A DNA stretch of 64,000 nt from Microbacterium pygmaeum (lineage in GTDB: Bacteria; Actinomycetota; Actinomycetes; Actinomycetales; Microbacteriaceae). Positions 17,228-25,743 of the stretch are shown here, one piece after another. Every line of letters begins with the position of its first letter. Position 1 is the stretch's first letter. Where the stretch lies: contig NZ_LT629692.1 of assembly GCF_900100885.1 (NCBI RefSeq), positions 1,984,001-2,048,000 of the forward strand, read 5' to 3'. Below the pieces are notes generated by a model. It had not been told where the DNA came from. It searched no databases and saw nothing but the letters and a program-made list of their open reading frames with translations. The position numbers were made by a program, and so were the translations under genes.

Positions 17228-18163
17228 GTGCGCGAGGCAGAATATCCGGATCCCGAGCGGGTCCTGCTCCACCTCAGTGACACGCATCTGCGCGCGGCCG
17301 GTTCGCGCATCTTCGATGTGCTCGACGGCGCGGAGCGGCTGGAGCGCGCGATCGCCGTGATCGAGGCATCCGGCATCCAACCGGACGGCATCGTCTTCAC
17401 CGGCGATCTGGTCGACCTCGGCGAGGAGGACGCCTACGCGCAGCTCCGCGAGATCGTCGAGCCGTTCGCCGCGCGCCTGGGGAGCCGCGTGTTCTGGGTC
17501 ATGGGCAACCACGACGACCGCGCCGGCTTCCGCCGGACGCTGCTCGACGAGCAGGATGCCGACGCCTCGGCGCCCATCGACCGCGTCGACGAGCTCGACG
17601 GTCTTCGCCTGGTGACCCTCGATTCCAGCGTGCCGGGCTTCCACCACGGGGAAGTCCGCGACACCCAGCTCGCCTGGCTCGCCGATGTCCTGTCGACCCC
17701 GGCGCCCCTCGGTACCATCCTCGCGATGCACCATCCGCCCGTTCCGAGCGTGCTGCCCCTGGCGGCCAGCGTCGAACTGCGCGATCAGCGCCGTCTCGCC
17801 GAGGTGCTGCGCGGGTCGGACGTGCGCGCCATCATCGCCGGGCACCTGCACTATTCGACGTTCGCGACCTTCGCCGGCATTCCCGTCTCGGTCGCCTCAT
17901 CGACCTGCTACGCGCAGGACCTCACCGTGCCCGCCGGCGGCACGAGGCCGCAGGACGGCGCGCAGGCGTTCAATCTCGTACACGTCTACGACGAGACCGT
18001 GGTCCATTCGGTGGTCTCGGTCGATGCCCCGCGCACCCTCGAGCACATCGATGCGGTGGAGGCCCGCCGCCGCCTGGACGCCGCCGGCGTCTTTCCTCCG
18101 GTGCCGGGCCTCAGCGCCCCGCGGAAGGATGCGCCGACCGAGCCGATCGCCGTGCTGCGCTGA
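17228..18163 (+). CDS. Class III cyclic-nucleotide phosphodiesterase-like metallophosphoesterase
   Basis: This 311-residue calcineurin-like phosphoesterase keeps all dimetal-site motifs: DTH at residues 18-20, GD at 59-60, GNHD at 93-96, HH in ILAMHHPP and GHLH further on. The spacing and sequence resemble CpdA/Rv0805-type enzymes, which hydrolyse 3',5'-cAMP or other phosphodiesters; the true substrate is unproven. No signal peptide is present. GTG 17228 is preceded by AGGAG at good distance. The last 53 bp overlap the convergent Stealth gene, and the two genes share the 16-bp upstream motif, suggesting joint control and possible antisense interference. Confidence 0.88.
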   Translation: MREAEYPDPERVLLHLSDTHLRAAGSRIFDVLDGAERLERAIAVIEASGIQPDGIVFTGDLVDLGEEDAYAQLREIVEPFAARLGSRVFWVMGNHDDRAGFRRTLLDEQDADASAPIDRVDELDGLRLVTLDSSVPGFHHGEVRDTQLAWLADVLSTPAPLGTILAMHHPPVPSVLPLAASVELRDQRRLAEVLRGSDVRAIIAGHLHYSTFATFAGIPVSVASSTCYAQDLTVPAGGTRPQDGAQAFNLVHVYDETVVHSVVSVDAPRTLEHIDAVEARRRLDAAGVFPPVPGLSAPRKDAPTEPIAVLR

Positions 18164-19700
18164 TCTCGTCTTTCTCCCACGGTGCGCGCACGGGGTACAT
18201 CCGCTCGAGCATCGCGCGCAGGGTCCGCACGCGCAGCTCCTCGGGCACCTCGGCCTCGCCGCCGTCGTTCAGGCAGAACATGTCGATGTCGGTCCGCTCG
18301 GCGAGCCGCTCCATGCGCCGCAGCGACGCGGCGAGCGTGGTCTGCACGTAGCGCACGTTCGGCGACCGGGTGGCGATCGCACGGCCCGTCATCAGCGCGT
18401 AGTAGTGGTAGAGGCTGTTGGTGACCGAGATGTCGGTCGCGGAGCGGAAGCGGGATGCCGCGGTGCGGGCGAAATCGTCGGGGAACGCGGTCTCGAGCTC
18501 CTCCAGGACGCTGCGACGCAGCGGCGTCGCGCAGTGCTCGAGGTCTCGGACGATCGTGCGCCCGAAACGACCGCGCAGCAGATCACGGTTGACCCGCAGC
18601 GCGTTGTCGTGACCGCTGCGGTGCGCGGCCGGCTCGCCGGCGCCGATGCGCACCTCGCACTCCACGAACTTCGTGATGCCCGCCGGTGTGAAGAACATCT
18701 CGGGCTCGACGAGCCGACCGAAGAACATGTCGTCATTGGAGTACAGGAAGTGCTCGGCGAGCCCGGGGATCCGGTGCAGCTGCGCCTCGACGGCATGCGA
18801 GTTGTGGATCGGCAGCACCGACGTGTCGGCGAAGAACTCCTCGCTGCGCACGATCGTCACCTTCGGGTGCTCGCTCAGCCACGCCGGGGCGGGTGAGTCG
18901 GTCGCGATGAAGATGCGGCGCACCCACGGTGCGTACATGTGCACGCTGCGCAGCGCGTATCTCAGCTCGTCGACGTGCCGGTAGCGGGCGGGGCCGTCGT
19001 CGCCCGCGCCGACCACATACCCCTCGAGCTGTGCGGCGCGCTGCCGCTGGAACTCGCTCGAGGAGCCGTCCACCCACGAGAAGACGACATCCACGTCGTG
19101 GGTGACCTCGTGCGGCTGGGGCTCGAACATGCCGGAGAACGTCGTCCACGATCGGCCGTGGCGCGTCACCGTCGCCGGGGCGAGGTCGGTCGTCGCCGTG
19201 TGCCGGCGGGTGAACGCATTGTCCGACGGTGCTTCGGTCAGTTCCTCCCCGAAACACCAGAACTCGATCCGCACGCCCAGCGCAGGTCCGTAGCGTCGAC
19301 TTCCGTTGGCGGTGACGCGCGGGCGGTAGGCGCGGATCGCGGTGGGGGCATCGCCGGGCGCGTGCGCTGCGTCAGCGGCGAGGATCGCCGCGGCGCCCTT
19401 CGACTTGACGTAGAGGGGCTCGCGTTCGCTGAGCGCGCCGAGTGCGGCGTAGGCGGCATCCCGGTCGTCGATGTCCACGACCAGGGCGGGGACCGCGCGG
19501 TCGTGGCGGATGAGGGTGACCGCGACGCCTGCCCCCTCGAGGGCGTCGGCGATGAGCAGCAGGTCGGCCTCACGGGCCTGCGTCGGCGTCACGTCGTCGT
19601 GGACGATGTGCAGGATGCCGCGGTCGATCACCACATCGGGGCGCTCGAGCAGTCGTGACCAGGCGTGCTCCTGCGGAGGGAGTGCGGAAAGAGCGGTCAT
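18111..19700 (-). CDS. Stealth-family sugar-1-phosphate transferase
   Basis: This 529-residue cytosolic protein shows the four conserved Stealth regions: CR1 around DVDVVFSWVDGSS, CR2 around YRHVDELRYALRS and IFIATDS, CR3 around IHNSHAVEAQLHRIPGLAEH and YSNDDMFFG, and CR4 near the C-terminus around ISVTNSLYHYYA. The family (capsule hexose-1-phosphate transferases and the eukaryotic GNPTAB enzyme) builds phosphodiester-linked sugars, so a role in a phosphoglycan of the cell envelope is likely. The first roughly 190 residues are lineage-specific. ATG 19700 has GGAGG six bases upstream. No other polysaccharide genes flank it. Confidence 0.88.
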   Translation of the reverse strand: MTALSALPPQEHAWSRLLERPDVVIDRGILHIVHDDVTPTQAREADLLLIADALEGAGVAVTLIRHDRAVPALVVDIDDRDAAYAALGALSEREPLYVKSKGAAAILAADAAHAPGDAPTAIRAYRPRVTANGSRRYGPALGVRIEFWCFGEELTEAPSDNAFTRRHTATTDLAPATVTRHGRSWTTFSGMFEPQPHEVTHDVDVVFSWVDGSSSEFQRQRAAQLEGYVVGAGDDGPARYRHVDELRYALRSVHMYAPWVRRIFIATDSPAPAWLSEHPKVTIVRSEEFFADTSVLPIHNSHAVEAQLHRIPGLAEHFLYSNDDMFFGRLVEPEMFFTPAGITKFVECEVRIGAGEPAAHRSGHDNALRVNRDLLRGRFGRTIVRDLEHCATPLRRSVLEELETAFPDDFARTAASRFRSATDISVTNSLYHYYALMTGRAIATRSPNVRYVQTTLAASLRRMERLAERTDIDMFCLNDGGEAEVPEELRVRTLRAMLERMYPVRAPWEKDEISAARRSARSAHPSAGR

Positions 19701-19771
19701 GGGCAACCTCCAGGTTCCCGGCGCGAGCGGAGCATCCGCGGCCGGTCCAGCTAACTTAGGCATCTTCCATG

Positions 19772-19787
19772 ACGGGCATGTTTCGTG
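19772..19787 (-). promoter_or_regulatory. Second copy of the 16-bp promoter motif
   Basis: Read on the minus strand this is CACGAAACATGCCCGT, 72-87 bases before the Stealth ATG, matching 17149-17164 base for base. After the shared part it reads CAT instead of AAC. A possible -10 (TAAGTT) lies about 20 bases downstream. Confidence 0.5.
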
Positions 19788-19877
19788 GCCGTAGCTTGAC
19801 AGACGCTGTGTGCGGGTGCATCGCCGCGCGTCGGGGCACGACCGCCATCGGACCCGCGGCGCCGATAGCCTGGAGCG

Positions 19878-20941
<1,064 letters not shown>

Positions 20942-20945
<4 letters not shown>

Positions 20946-21865
20946 GCTCCTCCGTCGCCATCGATCGCGTCCGCGTGCGAGCGCCGGGCAAGCTGAACCT
21001 GTTCTTCGAGGTCGGCGACGTGCAGGACGACGGCTATCACGACGTCGCGTCGGCATACCAGGCGGTCTCGCTGTACGAGGATGTCTGGGCGGAGCCGGCA
21101 TCCGACTTCTCCGTCTCCGTCTCGGGAACCGTCGACGTCTCCGGAGTGCCGGCCGATGACCGGAATCTCGCGCTGCGCGCGGCGCGCCTCGTGGCCGCAC
21201 AGATCGGCTACGAGGGCGGCGTGCACCTGGAGATCGTGAAGCAGGTGCCCGTCGCCGGCGGCATGGGAGGGGGATCTGCGGATGCCGCGGCCGCCCTTGT
21301 CGCATGCGACGCGCTCTGGGGGGCCGAGCTCGGGATGGCGGAGCTGCAGCATCTTGCCGCGCGGCTGGGGGCCGATGTGCCCTTCTCGCTGATGGGCGGC
21401 ACCGCGATCGGAACCGGACGCGGCGACGAGCTGTCGCCGGCACTGGCCAAGGGGCGGTTCGACTGGGTGGTGGTCCCGTCGGGTGCGGGACTGTCCACCC
21501 CGGACGTGTACCGGCACCTCGACGCGCTGCGCGCCGAGTCCGGCCTCGTCCGCGCCCCGCGCCCGCCCGCGGTGGATGTCGCCGTGCTGCAGGCGCTGCG
21601 CGCCGGCGACCCGACGGCCCTTGCCGAGCACACCCGCAACGATCTGCAGGTCGCCGCGCTGTCGCTGCGACCCGAATTGCGCGAGACGCTCGAGGTCGGC
21701 GAGCGCGCCGGGGCGCTGGCCGGGATGGTGTCCGGATCCGGTCCCACGCTGGCCTTCCTCGCCGAGGACCCCGAATCGGCGCTGGAGCTGCAGGTCGTGC
21801 TGTCTGCGGCGGGGTACGAGGCCCTGCACGTCCACGGTCCCGTCCACGGGGCGCGGGTGCGCTGA
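20942..21865 (+). CDS. ispE: 4-diphosphocytidyl-2-C-methyl-D-erythritol kinase
   Basis: This 307-residue GHMP kinase phosphorylates CDP-ME in the MEP isoprenoid pathway. The N-terminal APGKLNLFFEV, the glycine-rich ATP loop PVAGGMGGGSADAAAAL around residues 103-119 and the C-terminal MVSGSGPTLAFL are all family hallmarks. GTG 20942 overlaps the preceding aldo/keto reductase stop; an open frame extends further upstream but lies inside that gene and lacks homology. In related genomes ispE follows rsmA closely, so the intervening genes look like insertions into an old operon. Confidence 0.96.
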
Positions 21866-21950
21866 CCACCGCAGCGGCGGCCCTCGGCTCCCCCCGGTCT
21901 TATACGCTCGGAGGACGCACCTCGTGTGTCGATTCCTCGAAGGAGAAGCC

Positions 21951-22256
21951 ATGAAGGCAGTGCTCGGTGACACGGTCATCGCAGAAGCGAACGACGACGA
22001 TCTGATCCGGATCGAAGGCAACTGGTACTTCCCGCCGGCGAGCGTGAACGAGAGCTTCCTCTCCGAGAGCCCCACGCCCTACACCTGCCCGTGGAAGGGC
22101 GAGTGCCAGTACTTCACCGTGACCGTCGACGGCCAGGACCCCCTGCCGGACCGCGCGTGGTCCTACCCGCACCCCTACCCGACGGCGTTCGAGCGTGTCG
22201 GCAAGGACTTCTCGGGCTATGTCGCGTTCTGGAAAGAAGTCCAGGTCGTCGATTAG
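21951..22256 (+). CDS. DUF427 domain protein
   Basis: This 101-residue protein is a complete single DUF427 domain, with IEGNWYFPPASVN, TPYTCPWKGECQYFTV and AWSYPHPYP as conserved blocks. The domain is a small beta-barrel of unknown function found widely in actinobacteria and proteobacteria. AAGGAGAA precedes ATG 21951 at ideal spacing. The 85-bp gap after ispE contains no terminator, so co-transcription with ispE is possible. A 7-bp GC hairpin at 22302-22321 lies downstream but lacks a T-run. Confidence 0.9.
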   Translation: MKAVLGDTVIAEANDDDLIRIEGNWYFPPASVNESFLSESPTPYTCPWKGECQYFTVTVDGQDPLPDRAWSYPHPYPTAFERVGKDFSGYVAFWKEVQVVD

Positions 22257-22337
22257 ATCCGGCGCCGCGGGCCCGGCCGCTCCGTAACACGCGGACACGT
22301 GCCGGGGCAACCCGGCCCCGGTGTCGGCGGTGCGCAA

Positions 22338-22343
22338 TAGGCT
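22338..22343 (+). promoter_or_regulatory. -10 box of the osmoprotectant operon
   Basis: TAGGCT at 22338-22343 predicts a transcript starting near 22350. That places GAGGAG and the 18-codon leader ORF at its 5' end, ahead of the ABC genes. Confidence 0.5.
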
Positions 22344-22367
22344 CGGTGCACCGCCCGAGGAGACATC

Positions 22368-22424
22368 ATGCTCCTGCCTACCGATGAAACGGACCGCTGG
22401 CTCATGATCGAGTGTTTCGCATGA
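22368..22424 (+). CDS. 18-residue leader ORF coupled to the osmoprotectant ATPase
   Basis: This mini-ORF encodes MLLPTDETDRWLMIECFA. It has the strong Shine-Dalgarno GAGGAG five bases before ATG 22368, whereas the ATPase start at 22421 has none. Its stop overlaps that start as ATGA in a different frame, the classical arrangement for translational coupling. It is not part of any known family and may work as a translation-initiation device or as a regulatory leader peptide. Confidence 0.5.
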   Translation: MLLPTDETDRWLMIECFA

Positions 22425-23245
22425 TCGAATTCCGATCCGTGACGAAGGAATTCCCCGACGGCACGCGCGCGGTGGGGGATTTCGACCTCGTCATCCCGTC
22501 GCGCAAGACGACCGTGTTCGTCGGATCCTCCGGCTGCGGCAAGACCACGCTGCTCCGGATGATCAACCGCATGGTCGAGCCGACCGCAGGTGTCATCGAG
22601 ATCGACGGCGACAGCATCCTCGACGAGGACGCGGTGGGGCTTCGTCGCCGCATCGGGTACGTCATGCAGAACTCCGGTCTCATGCCGCACTTCACGGTGG
22701 CCGAGAACATCGCCACCGTCCCGGTGCTGCAGGGGACCAAGCGCAAGGTCGCCCGCGAGCGCGCCCTCGAGCTGATGGCGACGGTCGGGTTGGATCCGGC
22801 GATGGCCGATCGCTATCCCAGCCAGCTCTCCGGCGGCCAGCAGCAGCGGGTGGGGGTCGCCCGGGGCCTTGCCGCCGACCCGAACATCCTGCTGATGGAC
22901 GAGCCCTTCGGCGCCGTCGACCCGATCGTTCGCGCCGACCTTCAGCAGGAGCTCATCCGCCTGCAGCGCGAACTCGGCAAGACCGTTGTGTTCGTCACCC
23001 ACGACATCGACGAGGCGTTCCTGCTCGGCGACCAGGTCGTCATCCTGCAGAAGGGCGCGCAGATCGCGCAGGTGGGCAGCCCGAGCGAGATCCTCGAGAA
23101 CCCGGCCGATGACTTCGTGGCGAGCTTCATCGGCGTGGACAAGGGCAAGCGCGCCCTCCGCCTGAAGAAGACCGACCACGGCACCGTCGTGATCGACGGC
23201 GACGGTCGCACGCAGGGTGCGCTCGTGGAGGAGTCCAGCCCGTGA
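22421..23245 (+). CDS. Osmoprotectant ABC transporter ATPase (OpuCA/ProV-like)
   Basis: This 274-residue ATPase energises uptake of a quaternary amine such as glycine betaine, choline or ectoine. Walker A GSSGCGKT is at residues 35-42, the signature LSGGQQQRVG and Walker B ILLMDEP follow in order, and the HDIDEAF switch is present. The C-terminal extension is short and lacks the two CBS domains of OpuCA, so ionic-strength sensing must differ. I place the start at ATG 22421, at the ATGA overlap with the leader ORF; a GTG three codons upstream is possible. Overlap GTGA links it to the next permease. Confidence 0.92.
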   Translation: MIEFRSVTKEFPDGTRAVGDFDLVIPSRKTTVFVGSSGCGKTTLLRMINRMVEPTAGVIEIDGDSILDEDAVGLRRRIGYVMQNSGLMPHFTVAENIATVPVLQGTKRKVARERALELMATVGLDPAMADRYPSQLSGGQQQRVGVARGLAADPNILLMDEPFGAVDPIVRADLQQELIRLQRELGKTVVFVTHDIDEAFLLGDQVVILQKGAQIAQVGSPSEILENPADDFVASFIGVDKGKRALRLKKTDHGTVVIDGDGRTQGALVEESSP

Positions 23246-23931
23246 ACTGGGTGATCGACAACCTCGGCCTGATCGGGGAACTGACGCTCATCCACCTGCG
23301 ACAGAGCGTGATCGCGCTCGTGATCGGGTTCGTCATCTCCGTCCCGCTCGGGTGGATCGCGTGGCGATACCGGCTGGTGCGCAGCAGCGTCATCACCATC
23401 ACCGGGCTGCTGTACACGATCCCGTCCCTCGCGCTGCTGATCATCGTGCCCGCCGCCACCGGCTGGTACTCCTTCACGAGCGAGACCAATCTGATCGTGG
23501 CGCTGACCATCTACGCGATCGCGATCCTCGTGCGCTCCGTCGCCGACGGGCTCGACTCCGTCGACCCCGGTGTGCGCCAGGCCTCCACCGCGATCGGCTA
23601 TGGATCGTTCCGGCGCTTCTGGGCGGTGGAGTTCCCGCTGGCAGGGCCGGTCATCCTCGCGGGGCTCCGCGTCACCGCGGCGAGCACGATCTCCCTCGCC
23701 ACGGTGGGGATCCTGGTCGGCATCACCAACCTCGGCTATCTCTTCACGAACGGCTCGCAGCGGCGGATCATCCCCGAGGTGCTCGCCGGCGTCGTGGCGG
23801 TCGTGCTGCTCGCGCTCGTCATCGACCTGATCCTGATCCTGATCGGGCGCATGCTGCTGCCCTGGACGCGGCGCGTGCCCAAGACCAAGGCCCAGCGCAC
23901 CGCGGCCATTCCGGTGGGGGCGCGCGCATGA
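23242..23931 (+). CDS. Osmoprotectant ABC permease 1 (OpuCB-like)
   Basis: This 229-residue permease has five or six membrane segments and the coupling-loop region VRQASTAIGYGSFRRFWAVE near residues 109-128. Small permeases of this size pair with a second similar permease in OpuB/OpuC systems. GTG 23242 overlaps the ATPase stop and its own stop overlaps the next start, both by four bases, showing a tightly coupled operon. Confidence 0.92.
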   Translation: MNWVIDNLGLIGELTLIHLRQSVIALVIGFVISVPLGWIAWRYRLVRSSVITITGLLYTIPSLALLIIVPAATGWYSFTSETNLIVALTIYAIAILVRSVADGLDSVDPGVRQASTAIGYGSFRRFWAVEFPLAGPVILAGLRVTAASTISLATVGILVGITNLGYLFTNGSQRRIIPEVLAGVVAVVLLALVIDLILILIGRMLLPWTRRVPKTKAQRTAAIPVGARA

Positions 23932-24677
23932 ACCTCTTCATCGACGCGTTCGCCTGGATCCTCAGCGGCGACACCGGCAGTTTCGACTCGATCCCCGTCG
24001 CGATCCTCCAGCAGCTCCTCTACACCGCGGTCTCGGTCCTGATCGCCGCGATCATCGCGATCCCCGCCGGCTGGTACATCGGGCACACGGGCAAGGGCAG
24101 AGAGATCGCGGTCGCCGTCTCCGGCGCCGCACGGGCGATCCCGTCCTTCGGTCTGCTGATCCTGCTCGTCCTGCTGATGGGCGTGCTCCTCAAGCCCGAG
24201 GCGGCGGTGATCACGTTCGTGATCCTCGCCATCCCCTCGCTGCTGGCCGGTGCCTACACCGGGTTCGAGGCGATCGACAAGCGCGTCATCGACGCCGGCC
24301 GGTCGATGGGCATGACCGAATGGCAGATCCTCTGGCGAATCGAGGTGCCGCTCGGGCTGCCGCTCCTGGTCGGCGGCATCCGCGCCGCGACGCTGCAGGT
24401 CGTGGCCACCGTCACCATCGCCGCCTACATCGGGCTCGGCGGCCTCGGGCAGTACATCATCGCAGGCCTGCCGCTGCGCCGGCTGGACATCGTGATCGGC
24501 GGCGCCATCCTGGTCGCCGCGCTGGCCCTCATCCTCGACGGGCTGTTCGCCCTGCTGCAGCACGCCGTCGTCGCACGAGGCGTGCGCGTGGCCGCATCCG
24601 CGTCCGGCTCCGAGGCGAGATCATCGACCCGCCGTCGTCGGGCTCCGGTGCCGGTCGGCGCCGACGCCGGCTCCTGA
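23928..24677 (+). CDS. Osmoprotectant ABC permease 2 (OpuCD-like)
   Basis: This 249-residue membrane protein is the second permease of the importer. The coupling loop IDAGRSMGMTEWQILWRIEV lies near residues 121-140, followed by GIRAATLQVVATVTIAAYIG, typical of ProW/OpuC permeases. A basic and Ser/Ala-rich C-terminal tail extends into the cytosol. ATG 23928 overlaps the preceding stop (ATGA). A 54-bp gap with a good Shine-Dalgarno separates it from the binding-protein gene. Confidence 0.92.
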   Translation: MNLFIDAFAWILSGDTGSFDSIPVAILQQLLYTAVSVLIAAIIAIPAGWYIGHTGKGREIAVAVSGAARAIPSFGLLILLVLLMGVLLKPEAAVITFVILAIPSLLAGAYTGFEAIDKRVIDAGRSMGMTEWQILWRIEVPLGLPLLVGGIRAATLQVVATVTIAAYIGLGGLGQYIIAGLPLRRLDIVIGGAILVAALALILDGLFALLQHAVVARGVRVAASASGSEARSSTRRRRAPVPVGADAGS

Positions 24678-24731
24678 GCGGCCCCATCGACCTCCCACCC
24701 ACACAGCACCACACCACGAAAGAGGAATCCC

Positions 24732-25649
24732 ATGTTCACAGCACGAACCCGGAAGGGCCTCGCCGGTATCGCCGGCATCGCCGTCGCCGCGCTCGCCCTC
24801 GCCGGCTGCGCATCCAGCAATCCGCTCGACGACGGCTCCGGTGCAAGCGCCGGAGCCTCCGACGGCACGATCGTCGTCGGCTCGCAGGCGTACTACTCCA
24901 ACGAGATCATCGCCGAGATCTACGCGCAGGCGCTCGAGGCCGGCGGCGTCACCGTCGAGCGGCAGTTCAACATCGGTCAGCGCGATGCGTACATCCCGCT
25001 CCTCGAAGACGGCTCGGTCAGCCTGTTCCCCGAGTACAGCGGAAACCTGCTCCAGTTCTTCGACGAGGAGACCACGGCCCGCACGTCGGAAGACGTCTAC
25101 GCAGCCCTGCCCGACGTGCTGCCGGAGGGCCTGGAGGTGCTCGACCAGTCCACGGCGAGCGATCAGGACTCGTACACCGTCACGAAGGCCTTCGCCGACG
25201 AGTACGACCTGACGACGATCGCGGATCTGGCCAACGTGACGGTTCCGCTGACCCTCGGCGGCAACGCCGAACTGGCCGAGCGTCCCTACGGTCCGACCGG
25301 CCTGAAGGACACCTACGGCGTCGACGTCGCATTCTCCGCGACCGGCGACACCACCGTCGAGGACCTCGTCGCCGGCACGGTCAACATCGCCAACGTCTAC
25401 ACCGCAGACCCGCGCATCCAGACCGAGGACCTCGTCGTGCTGGAAGACCCCGAGGGTCTCTTCCTGGCCTCCAACGTGGTTCCCGTCGTGAACTCGGCTG
25501 TCGCGGATCAGGTGGCCGACATCATCAACGCGGTCAGCGCCAAGCTGACCCCGGAGGGTCTGGTCGCCCTGAACGTTGAGAGCACGGTCGACCAGAAGTC
25601 CTCGGCCGAGATCGCCAAGGCGTGGCTGGCCGACAACGGTCTGAGCTGA
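24732..25649 (+). CDS. Osmoprotectant-binding lipoprotein (OpuCC/OpuAC-like)
   Basis: This 305-residue substrate-binding protein has a lipoprotein signal peptide ending ALAGC with Cys26 as the anchor. The mature part starts with TIVVGSQAYYSNEIIAEIYA and contains LLEDGSVSLFPEYSGNLL, characteristic of the OpuAC/ProX substrate-binding family for betaine, choline or glycine-betaine-like solutes. Aromatic residues for a ligand cage are plausible but cannot be assigned from sequence. GAAAGAGGAA precedes ATG 24732. It is the last gene of the operon and is followed by a strong terminator. Confidence 0.92.
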   Translation: MFTARTRKGLAGIAGIAVAALALAGCASSNPLDDGSGASAGASDGTIVVGSQAYYSNEIIAEIYAQALEAGGVTVERQFNIGQRDAYIPLLEDGSVSLFPEYSGNLLQFFDEETTARTSEDVYAALPDVLPEGLEVLDQSTASDQDSYTVTKAFADEYDLTTIADLANVTVPLTLGGNAELAERPYGPTGLKDTYGVDVAFSATGDTTVEDLVAGTVNIANVYTADPRIQTEDLVVLEDPEGLFLASNVVPVVNSAVADQVADIINAVSAKLTPEGLVALNVESTVDQKSSAEIAKAWLADNGLS

Positions 25650-25668
25650 CCCGCTTCGCAGCTCGAGA

Positions 25669-25698
25669 GGCCGTCCCGCGCACGCGGGGCGGCCTTTC
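25669..25698 (+). terminator. Rho-independent terminator of the osmoprotectant operon
   Basis: Arms 25669-25680 and 25683-25694 form a 12-bp GC-rich stem with one G-U pair, followed by TTTCC. It lies 20 bases after the binding-protein stop. Confidence 0.75.
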
Positions 25699-25743
25699 CG
25701 CGTGCGGTCTCCTCTCGGCAGGACCATCTAGCCTGGGAGGAAC

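Noticed and set aside
22302..22321. GC hairpin after DUF427 as a rho-independent terminator
   Set aside because: The 7-bp stem is clear but there is no T-run, and similar stems are common at this GC content.
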